A DNA stretch of 64,000 nucleotides from Jeotgalibacillus aurantiacus (GTDB lineage Bacteria; Bacillota; Bacilli; Bacillales; Jeotgalibacillaceae). Positions 38,871 through 48,848 of this stretch are shown here, piece after piece. The position numbers were made by a program, and so were the translations under genes. The notes under the pieces are model-generated. The model saw only the letters and a list, made by a program, of their open reading frames with translations, searched no databases and was not told where the DNA came from. The stretch spans positions 59,104 through 123,103 of the forward strand of contig NZ_JACNMS010000007.1 in assembly GCF_020595125.1 (NCBI RefSeq), written 5' to 3'. How positions within the stretch are numbered: the stretch's first letter is position 1; each line of letters begins with the position of its first letter.

Positions 38871-39572
38871 TTAAATATCACATGAATCATCCGTGCATGC
38901 ATTTCCCTGTCCACCTACATTGACAAGCGGAGACTTATTCGTCTCATCCCACACCTGCTTTAATGCACCGGCGAACACTTCATCCGGCTGTGCACCTGAA
39001 ATCGCATATTTTGATTCAAGTACAAAAAACGGAACACCCGTCACACCAATCTGAGACGCCGTCTGGATGTCTGCATTTACAGCATCAGCATAACGGTCAC
39101 TCTCAAGCACCGACTTCACCTCATCACGATCAAGCCCGGCTTCAGCAGCAATTGCAAGCAACTCCTCATGCTCACCAAGATGCTTTCCTTCTATAAAGTA
39201 AGCCTTCAGCAGCAGCTCCGTCAGCTCTTTATCCTTCCCCTGCTCCATCGCAAAATGGGAAATGCGGTGAGCGTCCATCGTATTCGTACGCTTCATTTTG
39301 CTGAAGTCATAATCAAGACCGACTTCCTTCGCCTGCTGCACAACACCCTCAGTCATCTGAACCGCCTGCTCATATGACATGCCGTACTTCTTCGCAAGCG
39401 TCGTATACATATCCTCAGACGCATTCAGCGGCGCATTCGGATCCAGCTGAAAACTGCGGTAAACTACCTCCACCTGATCACGATGCTCAAATGACTCAAG
39501 CGCCTTCTCAAGCTTCCTCTTCCCTATATAACAAAACGGACATACATAATCAGACCAAACCTCAATCTTCAT
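38871..39572 (-). CDS. DsbA-family (FrnE-like) oxidoreductase
   Basis: 233 residues; thioredoxin fold with helical insert, C11-x-x-C14 in VWSDYVCPFCYIGKR and cis-proline GVTGVPFFVLE. No signal peptide, so cytoplasmic; FrnE-type rather than secreted DsbA. The C-terminus adds a CTDDSCDI tail with two more cysteines. ATG 39572 follows GGAGG; the frame runs 51 codons further upstream without a suitable start. Confidence 0.9.
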   Translation of the reverse strand: MKIEVWSDYVCPFCYIGKRKLEKALESFEHRDQVEVVYRSFQLDPNAPLNASEDMYTTLAKKYGMSYEQAVQMTEGVVQQAKEVGLDYDFSKMKRTNTMDAHRISHFAMEQGKDKELTELLLKAYFIEGKHLGEHEELLAIAAEAGLDRDEVKSVLESDRYADAVNADIQTASQIGVTGVPFFVLESKYAISGAQPDEVFAGALKQVWDETNKSPLVNVGGQGNACTDDSCDI

Positions 39573-39675
39573 CAACAACCTGCCTCCTTCAAAAATACCT
39601 GATGCTATTATCATATCTTCTTTTTGTAAGGGAATCGAAAAATCTGCCTGAGGATGGTCGGGGCTGTGGTGGTAC

Positions 39676-39755
39676 TTGGACACTTTCGTCTTGAGTTTGG
39701 ACACTTTTTGACTCAGCCTGGTCACATCACTGCCCAGTTTAGATACTTTCGTGAA
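39676..39755. repeat. 21-bp tandem repeat array (TTGGACAC type)
   Basis: TTGGACAC, TTGGACAC, CTGGTCAC, TTAGATAC at 39676, 39697, 39718 and 39739, exactly 21 bp apart; close to the second run at 19189. Confidence 0.8.
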
Positions 39756-39776
39756 AAATTCTGTTGAGAAAGAGCT

Positions 39777-40742
39777 TTAAAACTGAGTAACTACAATTCG
39801 TTTTGATTGGCTATTCAACTCTACCCTACCGCCAATTGGAAATGTGAAAATCGGCTGTGTATGGCCGAAATCCACATCATACAAAACCGGAATCGATTTA
39901 AGGATTGGTAATTTATCAAGTAAAAATAAAAGCTGCTCCTCGGTCATTTTAGATTCGCGTTGAAAACGCCCAATAACTAAGCCATTTATTTTTCCTCCTG
40001 ATTGAATCAAAGACACTAAATCACGTGAAAAAGTTTCAGGAATCGTCATTTCATCATCTTCAATAAATAAAATGCTATCTTCGAGATTCGGCATATACGA
40101 AGTTCCCTGAAGTAAATTTAACGTGCACAAATTACCACCATAAACTTGACCACTTGCTTGTCCTTCGTTGTATACCTTCCAAGCTGTTTTCTCAAGCTTT
40201 CGATTTTTTTGATCTAAAAACCAAAGATCGTCGCTCCATTCTAGAGATGGTGTAATTTCATATGAATTAGTTTGCATTAAGCATGCTTTAAAAAACTTTG
40301 TTTGATAATCCTGTAATTTCTCCATGTGAAAACTGGAAAAGTGTGGACCCGAATATGTGACCAACCCTGTTTTCGTTGTAATAGCAGTTGCAATGGCAGT
40401 TATATCACTATAGCCACAAAGTATTTTAGGGTTTTGCCTAATACACTCATAATCCAAATAAGGTAGTAATTCATTACTGTTAAATCCGCCAATAGCCGTT
40501 AAAATCCCTTTAACATTTGGATCTAGAAAAGCATTATGAATGTCATTTAACCTTTGTTGAATACTTGATGAATTATGTAAATCACTTTCAAAAATATGCT
40601 TACCGAAAGTGACAATTAAACCTAATTCTTCTAGACTTTTTTTTGCTACTTGTATTCCTTGCTCTGACAAAATACTTGCACTTCTACTCGGAGCAATAAT
40701 TCGAACTTCATCTCCAACTTGGAGTTTTTCTGGTGTAATCAT
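39777..40742 (-). CDS. S66 family serine peptidase (LD-carboxypeptidase / MccF-like)
   Basis: 321 residues. S66 fold with Ser-Glu-His triad: S112 in CGYSDITA, E228 in LFIEDDE, H294 in DFGHTQPIF. Family members are murein LD-carboxypeptidases or MccF-type enzymes that cleave toxic aminoacyl-nucleotides such as microcin C; which one applies here cannot be told. The coding sequence is clearly richer in A+T than its neighbours (Leu TTA, Ile ATA frequent) and it stands alone between repeats, hinting at transfer. No strong ribosome binding site was noted; ATG 40742 assumed. Confidence 0.85.
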   Translation of the reverse strand: MITPEKLQVGDEVRIIAPSRSASILSEQGIQVAKKSLEELGLIVTFGKHIFESDLHNSSSIQQRLNDIHNAFLDPNVKGILTAIGGFNSNELLPYLDYECIRQNPKILCGYSDITAIATAITTKTGLVTYSGPHFSSFHMEKLQDYQTKFFKACLMQTNSYEITPSLEWSDDLWFLDQKNRKLEKTAWKVYNEGQASGQVYGGNLCTLNLLQGTSYMPNLEDSILFIEDDEMTIPETFSRDLVSLIQSGGKINGLVIGRFQRESKMTEEQLLFLLDKLPILKSIPVLYDVDFGHTQPIFTFPIGGRVELNSQSKRIVVTQF

Positions 40743-40916
40743 ATAAATAAGTCCCCCAATCCCCGATTGTATTTACGTTGATATGTTGCTTTCTCGTTGC
40801 TAAAACATTTACATATCAGTCTTAAAGATAAAAAGTTTGGCAGCGAGCGAAGAATGCCCCCCTGTCCAGTCTTTCATCTTCAATATACATTAAGAGTAGA
40901 AGCTTTACACAACAAA

Positions 40917-41033
40917 GGGCCAGATTCCCCCGAAGACTCCTACGGCAGAGAAGCGACAGGTGAGACAGCGTAGTGCGAAGCACTAGCTGGCTCACCGCCC
41001 GGCCATGGAAAGCGAAGGATGAGTCCAGCCCGG
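40917..41033 (+). repeat. GC-rich fold-back repeat, form B with mismatched arms (copy 7)
   Basis: Core is a good form-B copy (AGTGC/GCACT inner hairpin), but the left arm GGGCCAGATTCCCCC and right arm GGATGAGTCCAGCCC pair at only about 10 of 15 positions. Lies between the S66 gene and ilvD in the 40743-41081 gap. Confidence 0.85.
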
Positions 41034-41046
41034 GTATCTAAAGAGA

Positions 41047-41075
41047 AAAAGCTGCCTCCAAAGGAAGCAGCTCCA
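41047..41075 (-). terminator. Terminator of ilvD
   Basis: Minus strand GAGCTGCTTCC/GGAGGCAGCTTTTT hairpin with T run, 7 bp past the stop. Confidence 0.88.
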
Positions 41076-41081
41076 AAAACA

Positions 41082-42776
41082 TTATTCAAACCAGTCCGTC
41101 ACAGCACCCTTCGATGAAGAAGACACGGCATTCGCATACTTCGCCAGAATGCCTCGCGTATGCTTCGGCGCCGGTTTCACCCAAGCCTTCGCACGTGCTT
41201 CAAACTCTTCATCCGAAAGATTTACATTAATCTCCTGCGTTTCGCTGTCGATCGTGATGATATCACCTTCCTGAAGCAATCCGATTGGTCCGCCAACCGA
41301 TGCTTCAGGTGCAATATGCCCGATCACGAATCCGTGTGATCCGCCTGAGAAGCGGCCGTCTGTCATGAGCGCGACTTTTCCGTTCAGTCCGCGGCCGACA
41401 ATCATCGCTGTGATTGACAGCATTTCCGGCATTCCCGGTCCGCCTTTTGGACCAACGTGACGGATCACGACGACATCGCCTTCTTTGATCTGGTTGTTTT
41501 CAATCGCTTTCGCACAGTCATCCTCACTGTCAAAGACGCGTGCCGGTCCTTCAAAACGGCTGATCTTTTGTCCGGACATTTTAGCAACAGAGCCTTCAGG
41601 AGCAAGGTTTCCTTTTAACACGACAAGCGGACCGGTTTTCTTAAGCGGGTTGTTGAACGGACGGATGACATCCTGTCCTTCTTTTAACGGCGCAGCCTCT
41701 GCCAGGTTTTCAGCAACCGTCTTGCCCGTTACGGTCATACAGTCCCCGTGAAGCAGCCCTTCCTCTAAAAGAACCTTCATCACAGCCGGCACGCCTCCAA
41801 CCTCGTATAGATCCTGCATAACATATTTACCGCTCGGCTTCAGGTCTGCAATGTGCGGTACGTTTTGGCGCACGCGCTCGAAATCATCCATTGTGAGATC
41901 GACTTCTGCAGAATGAGCCATCGCCAGTAAATGAAGGAACGCATTCGTTGAGCCGCCAAGTGCCATCACGACCGTAATCGCATTTTCAAACGCTTCTTTT
42001 GTCATGATATCGCGCGGGTAAATGTCTTTTTCAAGAAGCTGTACAACAAGCTCACCAGCCTGCTCACATTCTTTTTCCTTATAATTGTTGACCGCCGGTG
42101 TAGAAGAAGATCCAGGAATACTCATCCCTAACGCTTCAACCGCAGATGCCATCGTGTTGGCTGTATACATGCCGCCACATGCGCCTGCGCCTGGACAGGC
42201 ATTACATTCCACCTTATATAGCTGCTCATCATCAATCAGACCTTCCTGATACTGACCAACCGCTTCAAAAGAAGAAACGATGTCAATATCCTTCCCATCG
42301 AGCTTCCCTGGTGCAATCGTGCCGCCATACACATAAACGGACGGAATGTTCATACGCGCAATGGCCATGACGCAAGCCGGTGTTGTTTTATCACACCCAC
42401 CGATTGCCACAATGCCATCAAGACGTTCTGCACTTGTGACCGTTTCAATCGAATCCGCAATGACTTCACGGCTTGGAAGCGAATAGAACATTCCTTCATG
42501 CCCCATCGCAATGCCATCTGATACCGTAATGGTGTTAAAGATCATTGGCGCACCGCCGCCTGATCTAGCTCCGGCTTTTGCCTGTGCTGCGAGCTTATCA
42601 ATATGTACGTTACATGGTGTTACCTCACTCCACGTACTCGCAATTCCGATCATCGGCTTTTTAAAATCCTCATCTTTAAATCCAACAGCACGAAGCATTG
42701 AACGGTTCGGTACACGATTCACTCCTTCACTGATCACCTTACTTCTGATACGCAAATCTTTTTTCGTTGAATCCAT
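41082..42776 (-). CDS. ilvD: Dihydroxy-acid dehydratase
   Basis: 564 residues. Fe-S enzyme of valine, leucine and isoleucine synthesis, dehydrating 2,3-dihydroxy acids. Cluster cysteines lie in [13 protein letters not shown] and [17 protein letters not shown]; the C-terminal [11 protein letters not shown] block is present. The second ATG (42776) is chosen because GGGAGG stands 9 nt upstream; it abuts the first. Monocistronic, outside any ilv-leu cluster. Confidence 0.96.
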   Translation of the reverse strand: MDSTKKDLRIRSKVISEGVNRVPNRSMLRAVGFKDEDFKKPMIGIASTWSEVTPCNVHIDKLAAQAKAGARSGGGAPMIFNTITVSDGIAMGHEGMFYSLPSREVIADSIETVTSAERLDGIVAIGGCDKTTPACVMAIARMNIPSVYVYGGTIAPGKLDGKDIDIVSSFEAVGQYQEGLIDDEQLYKVECNACPGAGACGGMYTANTMASAVEALGMSIPGSSSTPAVNNYKEKECEQAGELVVQLLEKDIYPRDIMTKEAFENAITVVMALGGSTNAFLHLLAMAHSAEVDLTMDDFERVRQNVPHIADLKPSGKYVMQDLYEVGGVPAVMKVLLEEGLLHGDCMTVTGKTVAENLAEAAPLKEGQDVIRPFNNPLKKTGPLVVLKGNLAPEGSVAKMSGQKISRFEGPARVFDSEDDCAKAIENNQIKEGDVVVIRHVGPKGGPGMPEMLSITAMIVGRGLNGKVALMTDGRFSGGSHGFVIGHIAPEASVGGPIGLLQEGDIITIDSETQEINVNLSDEEFEARAKAWVKPAPKHTRGILAKYANAVSSSSKGAVTDWFE

Positions 42777-42844
42777 CGTTTTCATCCTCCCGCTGTATCT
42801 GTTAGTTGAATTGAAGCCCTGTCTCAGAGCTTTATATAAAGACC

Positions 42845-42873
42845 ATCATACACAGCTATGTGAGGTATATCAA
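42845..42873 (-). promoter_or_regulatory. Promoter of ilvD
   Basis: Minus strand TTGATA (42868-42873), 17 bp, TATGAT (42845-42850). Confidence 0.7.
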
Positions 42874-42906
42874 CAAGTATTCTGAATTTATCAATATTTC
42901 CGTAAA

Positions 42907-42921
42907 TTAAAACGCTTTCAT
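42907..42921 (-). promoter_or_regulatory. cre-like site upstream of ilvD
   Basis: Minus strand ATGAAAGCGTTTTAA, one mismatch from the cre consensus, 34 bp upstream of the -35 box; position suits CcpA activation, as known for the B. subtilis ilv-leu operon. Confidence 0.45.
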
Positions 42922-42949
42922 TTTAACATGCTGTGAACAGTGGAAAAAC

Positions 42950-42978
42950 GTGACACTTAATTAGGAGTTTCCTAAACT
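42950..42978 (+). promoter_or_regulatory. Promoter with internal palindrome for yjbQ-eamA
   Basis: GTGACA (42950-42955), 17 bp, TAAACT (42973-42978). The spacer and -10 contain TTAGGAGTTTCCTAA (42961-42975), a 6-3-6 palindrome that could be an operator. Confidence 0.5.
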
Positions 42979-43019
42979 TCTATCAGGCGTTACACTGTTA
43001 GAGAAAGGAGAGATTATAC

Positions 43020-43424
43020 ATGTTTGAAACCTTTATTTTACATACCTCAAAACGCGATGAAATGATTGAGATAACAGATGACGTGCAGCACTGGATCACG
43101 AATCAGGGCTTCACTTCAGGGATTGCCGTTGTGACGTCCAGACATACAACGGCCGGTATTACGGTAAACGAAAATGCAGATCCGGATGTTAAAACCGATT
43201 TTCTGAGACGCCTCGATGAAGTGTATCCATGGCATCACGATCAGGACCTTCACATGGAGGGCAACACAGCCGCTCATCTGAAAACAAGTACAGTTGGACA
43301 TGCTCAGACGATCCCTGTTCAAAACGGACAGCTCGTGTTAGGCACATGGCAGGGCATTTATTTTTGTGAATTTGACGGACCGAGACGCTCACGTTCCTAC
43401 ACCGTTACGCTGATCGGACAGTAA
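43020..43424 (+). CDS. YjbQ/UPF0047 family protein
   Basis: 134 residues; conserved secondary-thiamine-phosphate-synthase-like family with [31 protein letters not shown] and [13 protein letters not shown]. Physiological role in Bacilli is unclear. AAAGGAGAG precedes the ATG. Ten bp upstream of the EamA transporter, so co-transcribed. Confidence 0.88.
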   Translation: MFETFILHTSKRDEMIEITDDVQHWITNQGFTSGIAVVTSRHTTAGITVNENADPDVKTDFLRRLDEVYPWHHDQDLHMEGNTAAHLKTSTVGHAQTIPVQNGQLVLGTWQGIYFCEFDGPRRSRSYTVTLIGQ

Positions 43425-43434
43425 GGAGAAGCTT

Positions 43435-44328
43435 ATGAGACCTTATTTCGCACTGGCAGGACTCAGTTTAATCTGGGGACTGTCTTTTGTCTTTATTAAA
43501 TTGCTTGCCGAATCCTCCGGTGTCTGGGGAACCGTTTTTATCCGCTGTACAGCGGGAGCGCTGATTTTACTGCCGATTTTATGGACTCAGCGAAAGAGGT
43601 TGACGACACCTGTTCCATGGGGTCACCTGGTGGTAATCGGACTGTTTAACGCCGCTTTTCCCTGGGCACTGATCGCTTTAAGCGAGACACAGATTGCATC
43701 CAATACGGCTTCCGTTTTGAATGCGCTCACCCCTGTGTGTGCAGGACTGATCGGTTTCTTTCTATTTAAAAAGAAGCTTAATGCAAAACAATGGACAGGC
43801 ATTGCTACAGGATTTCTAGGCGTCCTCGTCCTGATTGAATTTAATATAGGCGGATTATTTTCATCTGAGTTTGTGGGGGTTGGCACGATGGTCCTCGGAG
43901 CGATGTGCTATGGGTTTGGCTCCCATTATGTCATGCGCTTTGCCAGAAATACTGGGGTCGTGCTGCTGTCAACGAGCTCACTTATTACGGGGGCAATCAT
44001 CAGTCTAGCTGCCATGCTTGTGTCAGGAACCTCACCTGCAGCCTTTACGTTTGATCAGACGTTCTGGATCGCTGCAATCGGACTCGGCTGCTTTGGCTCA
44101 GGGATTGCCTATCTGCTGTATTATTATCTGGTAAAAGAAAGCTCACCCGAGTTCGCCACAACCGTCACCTATTTAGCGCCGGTTTCAGCCATGATCTGGG
44201 GAAGTGTCCTCCTGGATGAAGCCGTTACGCCATCACTGATTGCAGGCATGCTGATCATCTTCAGCGGGATCTATATTGCCAACAGAAAGGCAAAGAGCAG
44301 AAAAGGGTCAGCTGTTGAAGCAGCTTAA
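43435..44328 (+). CDS. EamA/DMT-family transporter
   Basis: 297 residues with ten predicted membrane helices in two EamA repeats; begins with LSLIWGLSFVFIKLL, and has ALSETQIASNTASVL and a second-half TYLAPVSAMIWG. Exports or imports a metabolite, unknown. AAGGAG precedes the ATG. Confidence 0.9.
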   Translation: MRPYFALAGLSLIWGLSFVFIKLLAESSGVWGTVFIRCTAGALILLPILWTQRKRLTTPVPWGHLVVIGLFNAAFPWALIALSETQIASNTASVLNALTPVCAGLIGFFLFKKKLNAKQWTGIATGFLGVLVLIEFNIGGLFSSEFVGVGTMVLGAMCYGFGSHYVMRFARNTGVVLLSTSSLITGAIISLAAMLVSGTSPAAFTFDQTFWIAAIGLGCFGSGIAYLLYYYLVKESSPEFATTVTYLAPVSAMIWGSVLLDEAVTPSLIAGMLIIFSGIYIANRKAKSRKGSAVEAA

Positions 44329-44334
44329 GCACCT

Positions 44335-44374
44335 AAAAAAAGAAACCCGGACTCGATGCCAGGTTTCTTTTTTT
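44335..44374 (+). terminator. Terminator after eamA, probably bidirectional
   Basis: AAAAAGAAACC/GGTTTCTTTTTTT hairpin just after the stop; also follows the convergent small gene at 44381. Confidence 0.88.
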
Positions 44375-44380
44375 GAATAT

Positions 44381-44551
44381 CTATAGGTTGATTTTCTTTA
44401 CTCTCCACTGCTTTTCCTGTTGGGTGTACCGGTTCAGTTTTGATGAAAGTTGGCTGGCCTCATGCTGATTCACAAAAAACTTGAACGTTTTGCTGAGTGA
44501 ATCCTTTAACACTTCATGAGTGCCGTTGTTTTTCCTGTGTAAAATATACAT
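44381..44551 (-). CDS. Small basic hypothetical protein
   Basis: 56 residues from ATG 44551 (GGAG 12 nt upstream); a start seven codons earlier has no ribosome binding site. Soluble, lysine-rich (LSKTFKFFVNQHEASQL). Not recognised. It ends at a shared terminator, which supports transcription. Confidence 0.5.
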   Translation of the reverse strand: MYILHRKNNGTHEVLKDSLSKTFKFFVNQHEASQLSSKLNRYTQQEKQWRVKKINL

Positions 44552-44831
44552 GTTGTCTGTCAGCTCCTTCATAAACGTATGAATTTATTATGAGATAAAT
44601 CCGATAAAAAAATTGACGATTTATGGATGATATTATGAGGATTTTTTCGACAAATAACGAATGAATAATATGATGGATCCTATCGTCAGCAATGATTGTA
44701 AGGGTGAGCACACTTCAGGCATTTAATATGCTAAAGATTTTTAAATATAGTAGAAATTTCTCACATATGACCGATAATTAAAGAAACCGGAACTCTTTTC
44801 CGGTGACCCTATTTTCCGTGAGGTGAGTCAT

Positions 44832-45200
44832 TTGCGATATAATCGAAAAGACAGTTTTCGCTTTACCTTCAAAACACCGATCAAGGCTGCATTTTCTATT
44901 TATGAGTTAAATGGAAAAGAAGTTCATTCGCATGCAGGCACAGCACTCATGCATGACCTCAGTCCCAGCGGAACCAAAATCAGCACGAATCTCAACCTCC
45001 CAGTAGATAAGGATAGCGATTACCCTGTAAAAATCCATTTGCAATTTATGCTGAACCAATCTGTCTACGAAATTAAAGCCGAAATCATCTGGAAAAAAAT
45101 CTACTTCGACGATTACTTCTACGGCGTACATTTTTATGCAGGTGATGATATCAAAGAAGAGATTATTCAGCAGTTGAAAGTGTATGTGAAGCAGGTATAA
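44832..45200 (+). CDS. PilZ-domain cyclic-di-GMP receptor
   Basis: 122 residues. Starts RYNRKDSFRF, giving the RxxxR c-di-GMP-binding motif, with DLSPSGTKI as the D/NxSxxG motif; the rest is the beta-barrel. TTG at 44832 is preferred because AGGTG lies 6 nt upstream; GTG at 44823 would be the longer alternative. Stand-alone PilZ protein, effector unknown. A CCGGAA/TTCCGG hairpin lies in the leader (about 44788-44804). Confidence 0.82.
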   Translation: MRYNRKDSFRFTFKTPIKAAFSIYELNGKEVHSHAGTALMHDLSPSGTKISTNLNLPVDKDSDYPVKIHLQFMLNQSVYEIKAEIIWKKIYFDDYFYGVHFYAGDDIKEEIIQQLKVYVKQV

Positions 45201-45201
45201 G

Positions 45202-45246
45202 AAAAGTATCAACCGAACTTTTGATAAAGTCTGGTTGATGCTTTTT
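45202..45246 (+). terminator. Terminator of the PilZ gene
   Basis: AAAG-ATCAACC/GGTTGAT-CTTTTT hairpin, directly after the stop. Confidence 0.85.
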
Positions 45247-45352
45247 AAATTAGTTGTTGTTCTTGATTCAAAACATATTGATTTATGATATGCAAATCAT
45301 TTGTGAACGTTGAATGTTATTTATAGCCTTGTAAGATTAGAAATATTATTGA

Positions 45353-45472
45353 GTGCCTGAAGCTCCCGACACTCCTGCGGCAGAGAAGCGACAGGTGAGA
45401 CAGCGTAGTGCGTAGCACTAGCTGGCTCACCACACGGCCGCGGAAAGGGAGGGAGATTCAGGCACGGTTTTA
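45353..45472 (+). repeat. GC-rich fold-back repeat, form B (copy 8)
   Basis: Arms GTGCCTGAAGCTCCC (45353-45367) and GGGAGATTCAGGCAC (45451-45465) pair at 14 of 15. AGTGC/GCACT inner hairpin. Ends GGTTTTA, next to the ssrA 3' end. Fills most of 45247-45518. Confidence 0.9.
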
Positions 45473-45518
45473 TGTACAAACCTTTTTTAGACAAATAAAA
45501 AACCACCAAATATATATT

Positions 45519-45876
45519 TGGTGGAGACGGTGGGAGTCGAACCCACGTCCAGAAACTTCAATACTTAAGCTTCTACGAGCGTAGTCAGCCTATTTGCGAT
45601 TCACCGTAACATATGCCAACTGACAGGCGTCCGAACGGCTATCCTGATTGGTCTCTTCAAGCTACTTCAGGTGGCAGCGACTTGCGTATCCCACTATAAG
45701 TGAACCTCAGCACAGTCTACATGGGCGATAGACAGGTGAGGTCTCAAGTGCTTATTAGGCAGCTAGAGCGTAATCTTGTTTGTTGTTAACTATTTGTGTT
45801 GACGTTGATGACGGAGACGGTCCCTCCGGCTCGCAACTCAAGCTCGAACCATTCCTGTCGAATCCGTAACGTCCCC
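45519..45876 (-). ncRNA. ssrA: Transfer-messenger RNA (tmRNA)
   Basis: About 358 nt. 5' end GGGGACGTTACGGATTCGAC and 3' end GGTTCGACTCCCACCGTCTCC plus CCA (encoded) form the tRNA-like part, matching B. subtilis ssrA. The tag frame ends GCT CTA GCT GCC TAA TAA (ALAA). By analogy to the ATAGTC/ATAACT motif just before the resume codon in E. coli and B. subtilis, ATAGTT here is followed by AAC, giving a tag of about ANNKQDYALAA. Rescues stalled ribosomes with SmpB, encoded just upstream. Confidence 0.95.
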
Positions 45877-45961
45877 ATGTGTAAAAGGATGAAATAAGAC
45901 GTGCTTATTTCAGTACGGGATCCCGGAATTACCGGGGCAGTCACTAAAAGCGACTGATATT

Positions 45962-45989
45962 ATTATAACACATGCTGTCTTTTTTTCAA
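45962..45989 (-). promoter_or_regulatory. Promoter of ssrA
   Basis: Minus strand TTGAAA (45984-45989), 16 bp, TATAAT (45962-45967), in the gap after smpB. Confidence 0.75.
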
Positions 45990-45996
45990 GATGCAA

Positions 45997-46461
45997 CTAG
46001 CGCTGCGCTTCCTTGAAGGCACGCTGGATATCGCGTTTTGCCTCTTTTTTCTTCAGTGTTTCACGCTTGTCGTAGTTTTTCTTACCCTTCGCAAGACCGA
46101 TCAGTACTTTGGCATAGCCGTCTTTTAAATACAGCTTTAGCGGTACGAGTGAATAACCCTGCTGCTTTGTTTCACCGATCAGCTTATTGATCTGCTGTCT
46201 GTGCAGAAGCAGTTTGCGCTCACGCTCAGGATCATGATTGTAGCGGTTTCCCTGTTCATACGGGCTGATATGCATGTTGTTCAGGAACACTTCGCCGTTG
46301 CTGATCCGGGCAAAGGAATCCTTTAGATTCACGCGGCCCTGGCGGATCGATTTGATTTCAGTTCCCTGAAGCACGATCCCGGCCTCATACGTTTCCTCAA
46401 TAAAATAATCGTGACGCGCTTTTTTGTTTTGCGCGACTGTTTTTCCTTCTCCTTTTGGCAT
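45997..46461 (-). CDS. smpB: tmRNA-binding protein SmpB
   Basis: 154 residues, normal length. Binds tmRNA and delivers it to stalled ribosomes. Motifs [36 protein letters not shown] and the basic C-terminal tail [22 protein letters not shown] precedes the ATG; 44 bp after rnr. Confidence 0.96.
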   Translation of the reverse strand: MPKGEGKTVAQNKKARHDYFIEETYEAGIVLQGTEIKSIRQGRVNLKDSFARISNGEVFLNNMHISPYEQGNRYNHDPERERKLLLHRQQINKLIGETKQQGYSLVPLKLYLKDGYAKVLIGLAKGKKNYDKRETLKKKEAKRDIQRAFKEAQR

Positions 46462-46505
46462 GCTCTTCTCCCCCTGTGGCTTGGGAGCCAGGGAAGCCCT
46501 GACTC

Positions 46506-48824
46506 CTATTTACGTTTCTTTTTCTTACTCTTTTTATTTTTCGGTACACCTTTATAAAACTTCTTTTTGTTGCCTTTTTTACCGTCATCCTGCTTGCCGG
46601 CGTTTTTCTTTCTGACACGGCCTGAGCTGCTGCGCTCTTTACTCTGGATGACCTTGGCGGTTTCGCGGCGCTGGCGTGGTGTGCCTTTCATTCCGACGAT
46701 TTCGAAATCGATCGCCCGCTCTTCTTTATTGACATTAACAACGCGGATCGTAATCTCATCACCAATGCGGAAGACATTACCTGTCCGCTCCCCGATCATG
46801 GCCATATGACGCTCATCAAAGCGATAATAATCGTCCGTCATATAGCTGACATGAACAAGGCCTTCAATCGTATTTGGCAGCTCCACGAACATCCCGAAGT
46901 TTGTGACAGATGAAATCACACCGTCAAATTCTTCACCGATTTTATCCATCATAAATTCAGCTTTTTTCAGCTCGTCCGTTTCACGTTCTGCATCAACAGC
47001 GCGTCTTTCACGACCGGACGTATGCGCCGCAAGCTCCGGTAAAATAGAATCCCATTTCTGCTGCGTACGGTCATCCACTTTTTTGTTAATCAAATACGTG
47101 CGGATCAGACGGTGCACGATCAAATCCGGATAACGCCTGATTGGTGAGGTGAAATGTGTATAGAAATCAGTTGCCAGTCCAAAGTGACCGAGACTGTTTT
47201 CGTTGTATTTTGCCTGCTGCATAGAGCGAAGCATCATCGTTGACACAACCATTTCCTCCGGACGTCCCTGAATATCATCGATGATTTCCTGGAGCGCACG
47301 CGGATGAATCTCGTTACCGGAACCTTTTACCGTGATCCCGAAGTTTGTAATAAACTCGAAGAACCGCTCCAGCTTTTCAGCTTTCGGATCCTCGTGAATA
47401 CGGTAAATGAACGGCAGATTCAGCCAGTGGAAATGCTCAGCAACCGTTTCGTTCGCTGCAAGCATAAATTCTTCAATCAGCTTTTCACCAACAGAACGCT
47501 CGCGGATGCCGATCTCAACCGGATGACCTTCCTCGTCCACCATCACTTTTGCTTCTTTAAAATCAAAGTCGATCGCGCCACGCCCAAATCGTTTACCGCG
47601 TAAAATCGCCGCAAGCTGTTCCATTTCACGGAACATTGGCACTAGCGGTTCATATTTCTCAATTAGCGCTTCATCCTGATCCACGAGAATTTTATTCACG
47701 TCAGAATAGGTCATACGTTCATTCGTGCGGATCACACTCTGGAAAATCTCGTGATTCACCACGCCGCCGTTTTGATCGATCTCCATTTCACAGGAAAGCG
47801 TCAGGCGGTCCACCTTCGGATTCAGTGAACAGATCCCGTTAGATAGACGGTGCGGAATCATCGGGATGACCCGGTCTACTAAATACACACTCGTCCCGCG
47901 CTCGTATGCTTCCTCATCGATTGGAGAGCCCTCTGTCACGTAATGACTGACGTCAGCAATATGAACGCCAAGCAGATAATTCCCGTTATCAAGCTTCGTT
48001 AACGAAATGGCATCATCGAGGTCCTTCGCGTCCGCTCCGTCAATCGTAACGGTTGTCACGTCACGCAGATCGCGGCGGTCCTTTAAGTCAGCCGGATCAA
48101 TTTCATCCGGTACCTCATTCGCCTGCTTAATCACGTCATCCGGGAATTCAATCGTGATCCCGTGTTTATGGATGATTGATAAAATGTCGACACCAGGATC
48201 ATTTTTATGACCAAGGATTTTTACGACTTCCCCTTCAGCGCTGTTGCGGCCGTCCGGATACGCAGTAATTTCAACAATCACCTTGTGTCCTTCCACTGCT
48301 CCTTTGTTAGCGTTTCTTGGGATGAAAATATCGCTTGCCATTTTCTTATCGTCTGGAATGACAAATCCGAAGTTTTTGCTTTCCGTATACGTACCCACGA
48401 CCTGCTTAGTGCCTCGCTCCAGAATACGCACCACGGTTCCTTCTTCACGGTCACCGCGGGACTGGCTTGATACGCGTACGAGTACCTTATCCCCGTGCAT
48501 CGCATTAGCAGACTCATTTGGCGGGATAAAAATATCCTTACGCTCACTATCTTCAGGAATTAAAAAAGCAAATCCCTTCGCATGACCGCTCAGTGTACCA
48601 CGAACGAGATTCATCTTCTCAGGGACACCGTAGCGGTTGCTCCGCGTACGTACAATCTCCCCTTTTTCCTCCAAAATCACGAGTGATTTCACAAGCGCTT
48701 TAAATTCCACTGAATCCGTAATCCCGAACTCTTCTTCGAGCTCCTGAACCGTCAGCGGTTTGTAGGCTTCCTCCCTCATAAACGTCAGAAGCCTGTCTCT
48801 CATTTCCATAATCGAATCTTCCAT
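46506..48824 (-). CDS. rnr: Ribonuclease R
   Basis: 772 residues. 3'-5' exoribonuclease that works with tmRNA in clearing stalled mRNA. Order: winged helix, two cold-shock domains, RNB catalytic domain ([17 protein letters not shown] with the metal-binding aspartates), S1 domain, then a very lysine-rich tail of about 60 residues. ATG 48824 is chosen as GGAGG stands properly before it; the frame has an ATG five codons upstream. Confidence 0.95.
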   Translation of the reverse strand: MEDSIMEMRDRLLTFMREEAYKPLTVQELEEEFGITDSVEFKALVKSLVILEEKGEIVRTRSNRYGVPEKMNLVRGTLSGHAKGFAFLIPEDSERKDIFIPPNESANAMHGDKVLVRVSSQSRGDREEGTVVRILERGTKQVVGTYTESKNFGFVIPDDKKMASDIFIPRNANKGAVEGHKVIVEITAYPDGRNSAEGEVVKILGHKNDPGVDILSIIHKHGITIEFPDDVIKQANEVPDEIDPADLKDRRDLRDVTTVTIDGADAKDLDDAISLTKLDNGNYLLGVHIADVSHYVTEGSPIDEEAYERGTSVYLVDRVIPMIPHRLSNGICSLNPKVDRLTLSCEMEIDQNGGVVNHEIFQSVIRTNERMTYSDVNKILVDQDEALIEKYEPLVPMFREMEQLAAILRGKRFGRGAIDFDFKEAKVMVDEEGHPVEIGIRERSVGEKLIEEFMLAANETVAEHFHWLNLPFIYRIHEDPKAEKLERFFEFITNFGITVKGSGNEIHPRALQEIIDDIQGRPEEMVVSTMMLRSMQQAKYNENSLGHFGLATDFYTHFTSPIRRYPDLIVHRLIRTYLINKKVDDRTQQKWDSILPELAAHTSGRERRAVDAERETDELKKAEFMMDKIGEEFDGVISSVTNFGMFVELPNTIEGLVHVSYMTDDYYRFDERHMAMIGERTGNVFRIGDEITIRVVNVNKEERAIDFEIVGMKGTPRQRRETAKVIQSKERSSSGRVRKKNAGKQDDGKKGNKKKFYKGVPKNKKSKKKKRK

Positions 48825-48848
48825 CGGCGATTCCTCCATTTCCAGCCG

